A stretch of DNA of 64,000 nucleotides from JAIWNK01 sp964453115. GTDB taxonomy: Bacteria; Chloroflexota; Anaerolineae; Anaerolineales; Anaerolineaceae. The position numbers and the translations under genes were made by a program. How positions within the stretch are numbered: position 1 is the stretch's first letter; each line of letters begins with the position of its first letter. The notes beneath the pieces are model-generated. The model was given only the letters and a program-made list of their open reading frames with translations, made no database searches and was not told where the DNA came from. The DNA is taken from the NCBI GenBank assembly GCA_964453115.1, contig CAYVRT010000010.1:1-64000 (forward strand). The letters are read 5' to 3'. Of this stretch, positions 1 to 6,934 are shown one piece after another.

Positions 1-1
1 G

Positions 2-43
2 GCAGTGGCCCGGAAGGTGGTGGACGGCGAGCAAGGCGAGTAA
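2..43 (+). CDS. 3' end of an upstream gene (partial)
   Basis: Only the last 13 codons and a TAA stop are inside the window. The reading frame ends 37 bases before the next gene, consistent with a same-strand phage gene upstream. No function can be assigned from so short a tail, and it could be chance. Confidence 0.3.
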   Translation, partial: AVARKVVDGEQGE

Positions 44-80
44 GGCGAAAAACAAATGCGTTGGAGGACACAAGGAGAAC

Positions 81-320
81 ATGAAAACAATGACCAAACG
101 GGAGGATGTGCAGTGCCGGCAGTGCGGTGCTGAGCTGGCGGTGGAGGTGGAGGTTGACGGGTTGCCGCGCCTGCTGGCGGGCGGGGTGGTGGTGCAATCA
201 ATACATGGATGTTGTATTTGTGGTGAGCCGTTTCATTGGTCCATGAGCGAGGCCCTGCTGCAGCGACTGATCGAGCGTGTGGGCGTAACATGCCTGCCAC
301 CAGGAGGGGGGCGTGACTAG
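81..320 (+). CDS. Small phage zinc-ribbon protein
   Basis: This 79-residue protein has two CxxC knuckles, CRQC at residues 12-15 and CCIC at 44-47, spaced as in small zinc ribbons. It probably binds one structural zinc and may bind nucleic acid or a partner protein; that is inference. The start has a good Shine-Dalgarno (AAGGAG, 71-76). Its stop overlaps the GTG start of the next gene by 8 bases, suggesting translational coupling with the replication-relaxation-like protein. No specific family is recognised. Confidence 0.65.
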   Translation: MKTMTKREDVQCRQCGAELAVEVEVDGLPRLLAGGVVVQSIHGCCICGEPFHWSMSEALLQRLIERVGVTCLPPGGGRD

Positions 321-975
321 TCGCGATGCCCGGCGTGATCGGGCGATGCGGTTGGTGGCTGGTGGGCTGAGCCTGCGGGCGGAGGTGGTGGAGGTGATCG
401 CACGGCAGGATGGAACAGACATCCATAACGGGGCTCTGGGGCGGGCGGTGACGAGTCTGGTGACGGATGGACTGATGGATGTGACGATCGTGCGGCTGTT
501 TGGTCGTGGGTCGTTGCATGTTTTGCGCCTCAGTGATGCGGGGCGGGCGTGGTGCGAGTTGCGGGGGGTGCGGGTGGAGCGCAGTGAGTGGGATACGCTG
601 CGGGAGCGGCATGCTGGGGAGACGTATGTGCGTCATGCAGCTGCGTGCCTGGCGCTGGCGTATCATGCGCGGCGGCGAGGCTGGCGGGTTGTGATGATGC
701 CGTGGGTGCGTTGGCGGTGGCAGCCGGATGCGTTGGTGCTCCGGCAGGGGGAGCGGGTCTATGTTGAGGTTGAGATGCGGGCGCGACGGGAGCGAGTGGA
801 GGCCGGGAAATGGGCTAACGCTCTGGTGTGTGCGGGATACGAGCGGGCGAAATTGGGGATCTGTGCGCTGCGGCCGTATGCTGTGGAGAGGTTTACGGGG
901 TGGGTGCCGGGGGCGTTGGTGACGGATCTCCAGAGCTTGTTCCGGGGGCAGGCTGGATTGTGGCAGGAGCGTTAA
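313..975 (+). CDS. Replication-relaxation-like protein (winged helix plus nuclease-like fold)
   Basis: This 220-residue protein has an N-terminal winged-helix-like region (about residues 10-90). The C-terminal half shows a PD-(D/E)XK-like pattern: PDA at 138-140 (Asp139), a strand with Glu152 and Glu154, then Lys166. The layout resembles the replication-relaxation family of mobile-element proteins linked to plasmid and phage DNA handling. The start is GTG 313 with an AGGAGGG ribosome site just upstream. Whether it cuts DNA is not shown by the sequence. The alternative is a DNA-binding regulator with a degenerate nuclease fold. Confidence 0.6.
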   Translation: MTSRDARRDRAMRLVAGGLSLRAEVVEVIARQDGTDIHNGALGRAVTSLVTDGLMDVTIVRLFGRGSLHVLRLSDAGRAWCELRGVRVERSEWDTLRERHAGETYVRHAAACLALAYHARRRGWRVVMMPWVRWRWQPDALVLRQGERVYVEVEMRARRERVEAGKWANALVCAGYERAKLGICALRPYAVERFTGWVPGALVTDLQSLFRGQAGLWQER

Positions 976-990
976 GCCTGCTGGTATGAG

Positions 991-1069
991 GGTTTTAAAA
1001 CCTTTTAAAACCCCCTTTTTTGGGGGTAGTCCTTAAGGGGTTTTGTTTAATCTGGGGTTTTAAAACCCC
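991..1069. repeat. Cluster of TTTTAAAA-centred palindromes
   Basis: The intergenic stretch 976-1188 contains GGTTTTAAAACC (991-1002), a second TTTTAAAA (1003-1010), CCCCC-T6-GGGGG (1011-1026) and a perfect 16-base palindrome GGGGTTTTAAAACCCC (1054-1069). AAAACCCC (1007-1014) can also pair with GGGGTTTT (1037-1044), so two alternative folds compete. It could be a terminator or attenuator, a protein-binding array, or part of a replication origin. The function is unknown. Confidence 0.55.
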
Positions 1070-1123
1070 CCCCCTGGCTGGGCTATTGTCATGGGGATTA
1101 TGTGACAAATGACACTGTAAAAC

Positions 1124-1143
1124 TATACCGAAAACGGTATAAT
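1124..1143 (+). promoter_or_regulatory. Promoter -10 with overlapping inverted-repeat operator
   Basis: A -10 hexamer TATAAT lies at 1138-1143. It overlaps the right arm of an inverted repeat, TATACCG (1124-1130), AAAA spacer, CGGTATA (1135-1141). A repressor bound there would block RNA polymerase. No good -35 exists at 17 bases. ATGACA at 1109-1114 is 23 bases away, so an activator or a weak promoter is possible. It would drive the gene at 1189. Confidence 0.5.
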
Positions 1144-1188
1144 TGATACATGAGCGCAATCCGGCGCCAATAAAATTGAGGAGATAAA

Positions 1189-1548
1189 ATGGCTACTAAG
1201 GATAACGAGAAACAGGTTGATGCTCTTGATGCTCTGGCACGAGAGGCCGCGAGAGCGGTGGCAAAATGGTACGTCAAGCACTTCGTTGTTGATGGGGCGC
1301 ATTCTGATTTCGAGATTCGGTTCGACGTGACAACGGACATTGGATTCTACTGGGCTAACCCCCAGAACCAAAATGACCAACGAGATCCCGTTTGGGATCG
1401 GTTCTCGTACGGCGATTTAGACCCCGAACGGATTCTGGACGGCGAAAACCCGGACGAGGACGAGGAGTGTTTGTACGAGTTTTTGTATAATCAGTATAGC
1501 TCTGACCCGGAGGTTTTATCTAGGCTCAGCGCTCTGCTATGTATCTAG
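1189..1548 (+). CDS. Hypothetical acidic phage protein
   Basis: This 119-residue acidic protein belongs to no family I recognise. An excellent ribosome site (GAGGAG) precedes ATG 1189. It stands alone behind its own operator-bearing promoter, unlike the tightly packed structural genes, so it may be an early or lysogeny-expressed gene; that is inference. Its extreme C-terminus lies in a 25-base tandem duplication (1517-1566). The stop TAG falls in the second copy. With a single copy the frame would end two codons sooner at TGA. Confidence 0.6.
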   Translation: MATKDNEKQVDALDALAREAARAVAKWYVKHFVVDGAHSDFEIRFDVTTDIGFYWANPQNQNDQRDPVWDRFSYGDLDPERILDGENPDEDEECLYEFLYNQYSSDPEVLSRLSALLCI

Positions 1549-1566
1549 GCTCAGCGCTCTGCTATG
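1517..1566. repeat. Exact 25-base tandem duplication over a gene end
   Basis: Positions 1517-1541 and 1542-1566 are identical 25-base copies. The unit is not a multiple of three, so it changes the C-terminal residues of the 1189-1548 gene, by two codons only. It looks like a recent slippage or duplication event. Confidence 0.9.
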
Positions 1567-1579
1567 ATCGTGAGGCTGC

Positions 1580-1604
1580 TGGGGCGGGTTATTGGCCCGC
1601 CCCA
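1580..1604 (+). other. Stem-loop before the HTH gene
   Basis: A perfect 9-base stem, TGGGGCGGG (1580-1588) with CCCGCCCCA (1596-1604) and a 7-base loop, ends 12 bases before ATG 1617. There is no T-run, so it is not a classic terminator. It could stabilise the message end of the upstream gene or tune translation of the next one. Confidence 0.5.
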
Positions 1605-1616
1605 GATGGAGGAAAC

Positions 1617-2009
1617 ATGATGGATCTGGATCTATACACGCCCGAGACAGCCGGTCCCCTGCTGGGCATCAGCGCGCGGATGGTACGCCGCTGGTGCCAG
1701 CAGCTGGGCATCGGCAGGAAAATTGGCAGTACCTGGCTGTTGAGCCAAGCGGATGTGGATGCGCTGCGGGATCGCCCTCGTCCTGGTCGGCCATCGCCCG
1801 TAGAGGTGCGGCGGATGGTTGAGATGATCCTCGACCAGCACCTGGTGGGCGACGAAGCTGGCTGGTCAGCGAGTGAGCAGCTGGTGCGGGCGGCGGAGAT
1901 TGCTCGCGCTCATCCTAATGAGCAAGGCGACCGGGAGTGGTCGGCGTGGGTGAAGCTGGTGCGGGGGGCGCTATCTGCTCGCTGTTTGCGGGCCAGGCGT
2001 CCGCGCTGA
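1617..2009 (+). CDS. Helix-turn-helix DNA-binding protein (MerR/excisionase-like)
   Basis: The N-terminal 45 residues match a MerR/excisionase-type HTH: a segment TPETAGPLLGIS, then MVRRWCQQLGIG, then a wing and QADVDAL. The rest (about 80 residues) is helical and unassigned. ATG 1617 or 1620 is chosen because GGAGG lies just upstream; the frame is open further left but without such a site. By position, just before the packaging genes, it may regulate late genes or act as a small-terminase-like DNA-recognition factor. Both are inference. Confidence 0.65.
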   Translation: MMDLDLYTPETAGPLLGISARMVRRWCQQLGIGRKIGSTWLLSQADVDALRDRPRPGRPSPVEVRRMVEMILDQHLVGDEAGWSASEQLVRAAEIARAHPNEQGDREWSAWVKLVRGALSARCLRARRPR

Positions 2010-2028
2010 TGTGGTATACTGTGTTGCA

Positions 2029-2057
2029 GCGCTCGGGTGCCCCCCTCACCCGAGCGC
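2029..2057 (+). terminator. GC-rich stem-loop after the HTH gene
   Basis: A perfect 11-base stem, GCGCTCGGGTG (2029-2039) with CACCCGAGCGC (2047-2057), has a C-rich 7-base loop and GTTG/CAAC outer pairing. There is no T-run, so termination would be weak or factor-dependent. It sits directly upstream of a strong promoter and may insulate it. Confidence 0.45.
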
Positions 2058-2063
2058 AACTAC

Positions 2064-2092
2064 TTGACAGGGGATTCACTGTTTGCTATACT
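2064..2092 (+). promoter_or_regulatory. Strong sigma70-type promoter, probably for the structural operon
   Basis: TTGACA (2064-2069), a 17-base spacer and TATACT (2087-2092) give a near-consensus promoter. Transcription would start near 2099. All genes from 2170 to 18670 lie downstream on the same strand with short gaps or overlaps, so this is a good candidate for the late promoter. Confidence 0.75.
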
Positions 2093-2119
2093 GATTCCAG
2101 GCTGATCGCCGAATTGCCA

Positions 2120-2144
2120 CCGGCACCTAATGGTGTCGGTTTTT
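2120..2144 (+). terminator. Short intrinsic terminator or attenuator in the leader
   Basis: CCGGCACC (2120-2127), loop TAAT, GGTGTCGG (2132-2139, one G-T pair) is followed by TTTTT (2140-2144). It lies about 20-45 bases after the predicted transcription start and before the gene at 2170. It may attenuate the late transcript or end a tiny RNA of about 45 bases. Antitermination is inferred, not shown. Confidence 0.55.
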
Positions 2145-2169
2145 GCGTTTTAAACCCAGGAGGTGTTTG

Positions 2170-2550
2170 ATGGATCATGTTTTAACATCAGAGTTTTTGG
2201 CCGCTACGGCAGGTGCGTTGCTCACGATGTGTTTTTCATACATCCCGGGCCTGTCCACCCGGTTTGCGGCGTTGCAGCCGGAGGTCAAGCGTTTGATCAT
2301 GCTGGTGCTGCTCACGTTGGTGGCGGGTGTGAGTTATGCCGGCGGGTGTTGGGGATGGTGGACGAGCGTGACGTGTGATCGTGCCGGCGTGTTGGGGATG
2401 GCAGAGGCGTGGCTGGCTGCTATCGTGTCTAACCAAGGGCTTTTTGTTGTGCTTCCGCAGACTCGTGCGGTGCGATTGGCGAGTTTGCAGGCCCGGGCAA
2501 CTGCGTATGATCGTCTCGTGAGCAGCACGTATGACACCAGCGTCAGCTAG
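2170..2550 (+). CDS. Small membrane protein, holin-like candidate
   Basis: This 126-residue protein has hydrophobic segments near residues 8-24 and 40-58 and a weaker one around 75-95, with a charged C-terminus. ATG 2170 is chosen for its strong AGGAGG site; the frame also opens at 2143. Small multi-span membrane proteins next to phage packaging genes are often holins, but no lysin is visible beside it. I call it only a membrane protein with a possible holin role. It overlaps the next gene by 20 bases. Confidence 0.55.
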   Translation: MDHVLTSEFLAATAGALLTMCFSYIPGLSTRFAALQPEVKRLIMLVLLTLVAGVSYAGGCWGWWTSVTCDRAGVLGMAEAWLAAIVSNQGLFVVLPQTRAVRLASLQARATAYDRLVSSTYDTSVS

Positions 2551-2878
2551 CGCATCGCTGCAAACGCAGTATGAAACCATTCTGGCTCTGATGCAGCAGC
2601 AAGGGGAGCGTATCGGAGAGGTGAAAAGCGGGCTGGAGCGGCTCTCTGACAGAGTCCAGTCGCTGGAGCGCTCGAGTGCTCGCAGCGATGCTCTCGGTAC
2701 GGAGCAGATGGAGCGTGTCAGGAGTGACCTGGCGTGTTTGACGGCGAGAGTAGAGGGTATCGAGCGTATGATGCCCTGGGTGCGCGCTATGGCCTGGGCG
2801 TTGCCAGTGGTGGGCGTGTTGGCGATAGCGTTGATGTGGGCCCTGCTGACCGGCCAGGCCAGCGTGGTCTATCAGTGA
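2531..2878 (+). CDS. Coiled-coil protein with C-terminal membrane anchor
   Basis: In this 115-residue protein, residues 10-78 form a likely coiled coil (heptad-like run with RLSDRVQSLE and LTARVEGIE). A single hydrophobic segment follows at about 88-108. The architecture resembles phage hemolysin-XhlA-like or spanin/holin-accessory proteins. Together with the overlapping membrane gene upstream it may form a lysis or membrane-sensing pair. The function is inferred only from shape and neighbourhood. Confidence 0.55.
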   Translation: MTPASASASLQTQYETILALMQQQGERIGEVKSGLERLSDRVQSLERSSARSDALGTEQMERVRSDLACLTARVEGIERMMPWVRAMAWALPVVGVLAIALMWALLTGQASVVYQ

Positions 2879-2884
2879 GCTGAT

Positions 2885-3301
2885 ATGCCCCGAGCTGCCT
2901 TGAAACCATGCGCACATCCTGGATGCTCTATGCTGGTGGATCATGGGCGTTGTGCCCAGCATCAGCAGGGCGGACCTGTCCAGCGTGATAAGCGGGTCCA
3001 TCGTCTCTATGATCGCCGGTGGGGCAAGCGCAGGGCAGCCTGGTTGGCTGCGCATCCCTGGTGCGCAGCGTGTTTGCGCCAGGGCATCCACACACCGGCT
3101 ACAGATGTGCATCACCTGGTGGCTCACCGTGGTGATGTGGATGTGTTTATCAGCAGCCCTTTGGAATCGCTGTGTCATTCCTGCCACTCGAAAGCCACAG
3201 TGGCTGAGGGGAGGGGGCCTCAGCAAGTTTTGGGTGGGAGTGTGTTGAGCGTAGTGGGCCAACGGCGTGAAAAAACTTCCCAATGTGGAGAATCCAGTTA
3301 A
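2885..3301 (+). CDS. Phage HNH endonuclease
   Basis: This 138-residue protein has an N-terminal CAHPGC...CAQH cysteine/histidine cluster. The HNH core follows: LYDRRWGKRRAAWL, CAACL, VHHLVAHRGD, then SLCHSCHSKAT. In HK97-type phages an HNH protein next to the terminases supports DNA packaging and cos cleavage. This one sits immediately before the small terminase and its stop shares one base with that ATG (TAATG), so a packaging role is likely. Start ATG 2885. Confidence 0.9.
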   Translation: MPRAALKPCAHPGCSMLVDHGRCAQHQQGGPVQRDKRVHRLYDRRWGKRRAAWLAAHPWCAACLRQGIHTPATDVHHLVAHRGDVDVFISSPLESLCHSCHSKATVAEGRGPQQVLGGSVLSVVGQRREKTSQCGESS

Positions 3302-3876
3302 TGCCAGCCCGGAAGCCCGCAAGCCTGATTGTACGCCACGACACGGCCGCCGACCGAGCCGAGAGATACGCGCAGGAATCGGCGGTGAACCCGGGCGGGG
3401 CGTTACCGATGAACGCGCCGGCACGACTGCAAGGACACCCGGTAGCGGGAGCGGCCTGGCGGCGCTTGATGCGCCTGTACGGCGAACTGGAAGCCCAGGT
3501 GGTGACCCGGCTGGACGCAGATCTGCTGGTGGATTACTGCATGCTGATGGAGCAGCTGGCTGAGATGGATGAGATGCGGCAACACCAGGTGGCGCTCTGG
3601 CGGCGGTTTGTTGAGCGGTCAGGCAGCGCGGAAACGTACGAGCAATTGCTCCAGGCGGAAGCGTTGGCCGCTGATGCGCTGGAGCAGGTGACGAAAATTG
3701 ATGCTCGGGCGGACCGCAAACGAGCACTGGCTCTGCAAATGCGGCAGAGCTTGTACCTGACGCCGAGGGCGCGCGCTGGCACTGCGCCAGCGCAGAAACA
3801 GGAGCCAGAGCCACCTGACGAATTGGATCGTTTGCTGGGCGAGGTTGCCGCGTTTGTGGGGAGCGATGGTCAATGA
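3301..3876 (+). CDS. Phage terminase small subunit (P27-like)
   Basis: This 191-residue protein starts at ATG 3301, with GGAG at 3287-3290. It begins MPARKPAS, as many P27-type small terminases do, then is helical with the typical AAWRRLMRLYGEL region and a YCMLMEQLAEM helix. It would recognise phage DNA and recruit the large subunit for packaging into proheads. It lies between the HNH nuclease and the large terminase, with an ATGA overlap with the latter. The acidic C-terminal tail is probably the large-subunit contact. Confidence 0.8.
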   Translation: MPARKPASLIVRHDTAADRAERYAQESAVNPGGALPMNAPARLQGHPVAGAAWRRLMRLYGELEAQVVTRLDADLLVDYCMLMEQLAEMDEMRQHQVALWRRFVERSGSAETYEQLLQAEALAADALEQVTKIDARADRKRALALQMRQSLYLTPRARAGTAPAQKQEPEPPDELDRLLGEVAAFVGSDGQ

Positions 3877-5507
3877 GGCGCTTCCTGCTTGCCCTGTTCG
3901 CTGCTGTGATGCTGATCAGCCAGGTGGGCGCCATGTTTGACGCCAGACGGGCAGACCGGGCGGTGGCGTTCTTCGAGCATTTGAAGCACACGAAGGGCAA
4001 ATTCTACGGGCAGCCGTTTGTGCTGCTGCCCTGGGAACGCGATATTGTGCGGGATGTGTATGGGCGGGTGAACGATCAGGGACTGCGCATCATCCGCACG
4101 GTGTGGGTGGAGATCCCGAAGAAGAACGGCAAGTCGGAGTTGGCAGCAGGTGCCGGGTTGTTCCACACGTTTGCGGATGGCGAGCGCAACGGCGAGGTGT
4201 ACGGGTGCGCCGTGGACAAAAGCCAGGCCTCGATTGTTTTTGATGTGGCCGTGGACATGATTGACCAGCTCCCTGCGCTCAAAAAGCGGGCGAAACTGAA
4301 CCTGAGCACCAAAACGGTGACGGATAGGCTCAGCGGGACGATTTACAAAGTCGTTTCGGCGGATGCGTTCAGCAAACACGGTTACAACATCAGCGCAGTT
4401 ATTTTTGACGAGATCCATGCGCAGCCCAACCGGGCGCTGTGGGATGTGATGACATTCGGCACCGGGGCGGCCAGGGCGCAGCCGATTTACTGGTCTATCA
4501 CCACAGCAGGGGATGACCCAGACCGGGTTAGCATTGGCTGGGAACTGCATGAGTACGCGTCTAAAGTGCTGGCGGGAGAGATCATTGACCCGCGTTTCTA
4601 TGCGGTTATTTTTAGTTACGATGGCGATGACATCTACAACAGGGAGAAAATTGCCAGGGCGAACCCCAGCCTGGGGGTTTCGATTTCGGAGGATGCCCTG
4701 TCCGATGAGATTGCGAAGGCCCAGCAGAGCAAGGCGAATGAGCGGCTGTTCCGCTGGCTGCGCCTGAATCAGTGGATTACGAGTAAGTTGACGACGTGGC
4801 TGCCATTGGAGTTGTGGGACAGTACGGTGGGTACGTGGAAGCAGTCGGAGCAGATTGACCGGGACTGTTACATTGGGCTGGATCTGTCTACGACGACGGA
4901 TCTGTCGGCCATTAGTTTGGTGTTTCCGCCACAGGATGTGCAGCTGGACTGGCGGGTGATGTGGGAGACGTGGATTCCGGCAGACAACATGGCCGAGCGA
5001 GTGAACCAGGACCATGTGCCCTACAACCAGTGGGCGGATGGCGGCTGGGTGACGCCGACCGAGGGCAACGTGATTGATTACACGGCGATCCGTGACCGGA
5101 TTTTGGAACTGGCCATGTTGTACCGGGTGCGGGAAGTGGTTGCTGACCCTGCGTTTGCGACCATGCTGCTCCAGGAGTTGCAGCAGGCGGGGCTGACGGT
5201 GGTGACTGTGCCGCAGAATTACGCTAACCTGACCGACCCGATGAACCAGGTTGAAGTGTTGATGAAGGAAAAGAGACTGACGCACGAGCCCAGCCCGGTG
5301 GCCCGGTGGGCGTTTGGCAATACGAGCATTGCGACCAACGGCCAGGGGCTGATCAAGTTTGTGAAGGAACACCGGGGCAAATCTGTGGTGCGCACAAAGC
5401 GAATTGACCCGGTGGCAGCCTGGATTACGGCTATGTGCCGGGCGCGGTTCTATGCTGGGAGTGTGGATTTGTCGGCTGCGGTGCTGAACCCGGAGTATGG
5501 GATGTGA
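3873..5507 (+). CDS. Phage terminase large subunit (Terminase_1 family)
   Basis: This is the ATP-driven packaging motor and nuclease, 544 residues. An adenine-binding region KFYGQPFVLLPWE precedes a Walker A variant IPKKNGKSEL (81-90). Walker B with catalytic Glu is AVIFDEIH (175-182). The RNase H-like nuclease domain starts at YIGLDLS, with a likely metal-binding Asp337, and continues through VVADPAF. Starting at 3873 (ATGA overlap) gives an unusual hydrophobic, signal-like first 20 residues. ATG 3933, with AGGTGG at 3922-3927, would remove them and may be the true start. Confidence 0.93.
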   Translation: MRRFLLALFAAVMLISQVGAMFDARRADRAVAFFEHLKHTKGKFYGQPFVLLPWERDIVRDVYGRVNDQGLRIIRTVWVEIPKKNGKSELAAGAGLFHTFADGERNGEVYGCAVDKSQASIVFDVAVDMIDQLPALKKRAKLNLSTKTVTDRLSGTIYKVVSADAFSKHGYNISAVIFDEIHAQPNRALWDVMTFGTGAARAQPIYWSITTAGDDPDRVSIGWELHEYASKVLAGEIIDPRFYAVIFSYDGDDIYNREKIARANPSLGVSISEDALSDEIAKAQQSKANERLFRWLRLNQWITSKLTTWLPLELWDSTVGTWKQSEQIDRDCYIGLDLSTTTDLSAISLVFPPQDVQLDWRVMWETWIPADNMAERVNQDHVPYNQWADGGWVTPTEGNVIDYTAIRDRILELAMLYRVREVVADPAFATMLLQELQQAGLTVVTVPQNYANLTDPMNQVEVLMKEKRLTHEPSPVARWAFGNTSIATNGQGLIKFVKEHRGKSVVRTKRIDPVAAWITAMCRARFYAGSVDLSAAVLNPEYGM

Positions 5508-5510
5508 GAG

Positions 5511-5693
5511 GTGAGAGACGTGGATAAACAACGAGTGATGGCAACGATTAAGGCGCTTATCGGTGATGTGCTGATTCTGGCGGGACTGGGGATGGCGCTG
5601 TGGTTTGTGTACCAGGTCTGGCCGGTTGGTACCTGGTTGGCTGGGGCGGTGGTTGCGGTGATATTGGGTTTTGCGATTGGTGGTGACCGATGA
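5511..5693 (+). CDS. Small two-span membrane protein
   Basis: This 60-residue protein starts at GTG 5511, three bases after the terminase stop, and shares an ATGA overlap with the portal gene. It has two hydrophobic segments, about residues 16-36 and 40-56. Tiny membrane proteins are common at this point in HK97-like clusters but have no assigned role. The location and tight coupling support it as a real gene. Confidence 0.55.
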   Translation: MRDVDKQRVMATIKALIGDVLILAGLGMALWFVYQVWPVGTWLAGAVVAVILGFAIGGDR

Positions 5694-6934
5694 TTGTGGA
5701 TGGGTTGTTGCGGCTCGCTCGAAAAAATCCAGCGCCTTTGGTGCAGGATTCGACGCGCACGGAGATGACTTTGCCGGAGTTGACCGGGATGGTGGGTGGG
5801 CTGACGGCAGCGGGGCAGGTTGTGACGGCGGAGACCAGTCGTAACGTGCACACTGCGGATCGGTGCATTAATATTTTGAGTGATGATTTGGCCAAAATGC
5901 CGCTGCAAACGTTTTTGCAGCGAGATGGTCGGATTGAACGGATGCGGCCCCGCATGGGGTATGCGCCCAATTTGGCCTGGCTTTTGGAGGTGAGGCCGAA
6001 CCGCTGGATGTCGCCGTTTGTTTGGAAGAAGACGATCATGCAGTGGTTGATCTGTTGGGGCAATGCGTATGTTTGGCAGATGCCTGGGCTGAGGGAGTTG
6101 ATGATCCTGCCATCATATTTGGTGACGCCTGGCTATGACAGAGACGGGAACCTGTGGTACCGGGTGACCTGGTCGGCGGATCGCCTCGAGTATTTGCCAG
6201 ATGTGGAGGTGATGCATCTGCGGATTAATGCGACGGATGGGATCCTGGGCCATAGCGTGATTGAGCACGCCCGTGAGACGATGGGGCGGCAGATGGGGGC
6301 GTTTGAGACGCAGGCGCGGTTTTACGCACAGGGTCTTAATCCTGCTGGGCTCATATTTTATAGTGGTGAACTGAGCCGTGAGGCACGGCAAAAAGTGCGC
6401 TCGGCGTATGAGGAGGCCATGAGTGGAAGTGCGAATGCATATCGCCTGGCTGTTTTGGACAGCAAAGTTGTTAAATTTGAGCCTGTGACCATGCGTCCGG
6501 TAGATATGCAGTTTTTGGAGAGTATGGACCGCAATGATACTCAGATAGCGAATTTTTTCGGAATGCCGCTCTACAAACTTAACATGGGCAAGCAGAGTTA
6601 CAACAGCAACGAGCAGCAGAACCTGGACTATTTGAGCACCACCCTGGATCCGTATTTGGTGCAGTTTGAGCAGGAAGCGGCGCTGAAGTGGCTGAGCGAG
6701 GAAGAATTGAACTACACCTACCTGCGTTTCAATCGGGACGTGCTGCTGCGGACGGACGCAAAGACGCGGGCGGAGGTGATTGAAAAACGGATTTTGTCTG
6801 GTGTTTTGACCCCGAATGAGGGCCGCCAGATTGATGATCTTAACCCGTATGAGGGTGGAGATGGCTACTACATCCCGGCCAACATGATGCGGGTGGATGG
6901 AAAGCAGATTCAGGAGCAGGAGGATGAAGCATGA
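5690..6934 (+). CDS. Phage portal protein (HK97 family)
   Basis: This 414-residue protein has typical HK97-family portal features: VHTADRCINILSDDLAKMPL near residues 53-72, a WLLEVRPNRWMSP segment, WGNAYVWQM, GHSVIEHARETMG and QNLDYLSTTLDPYL. The portal ring occupies one capsid vertex, acts as the channel for DNA packaging and binds terminase and head-tail connectors. Gene position after terminase and before the protease fits. The length is normal. Confidence 0.94.
   Translation: MIVDGLLRLARKNPAPLVQDSTRTEMTLPELTGMVGGLTAAGQVVTAETSRNVHTADRCINILSDDLAKMPLQTFLQRDGRIERMRPRMGYAPNLAWLLEVRPNRWMSPFVWKKTIMQWLICWGNAYVWQMPGLRELMILPSYLVTPGYDRDGNLWYRVTWSADRLEYLPDVEVMHLRINATDGILGHSVIEHARETMGRQMGAFETQARFYAQGLNPAGLIFYSGELSREARQKVRSAYEEAMSGSANAYRLAVLDSKVVKFEPVTMRPVDMQFLESMDRNDTQIANFFGMPLYKLNMGKQSYNSNEQQNLDYLSTTLDPYLVQFEQEAALKWLSEEELNYTYLRFNRDVLLRTDAKTRAEVIEKRILSGVLTPNEGRQIDDLNPYEGGDGYYIPANMMRVDGKQIQEQEDEA

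Noticed and set aside
2543..4000. Minus-strand open frame of 485 codons over coiled-coil, HNH and small terminase genes
   Set aside because: Crosses three real genes on the other strand and has shadow-like composition.
3870..5531. Long minus-strand open frame (553 codons) over the large terminase
   Set aside because: It is a shadow of a clear terminase gene in GC-rich DNA; the predicted protein is Arg/His/Pro-rich, has no recognisable domains and no ribosome site.
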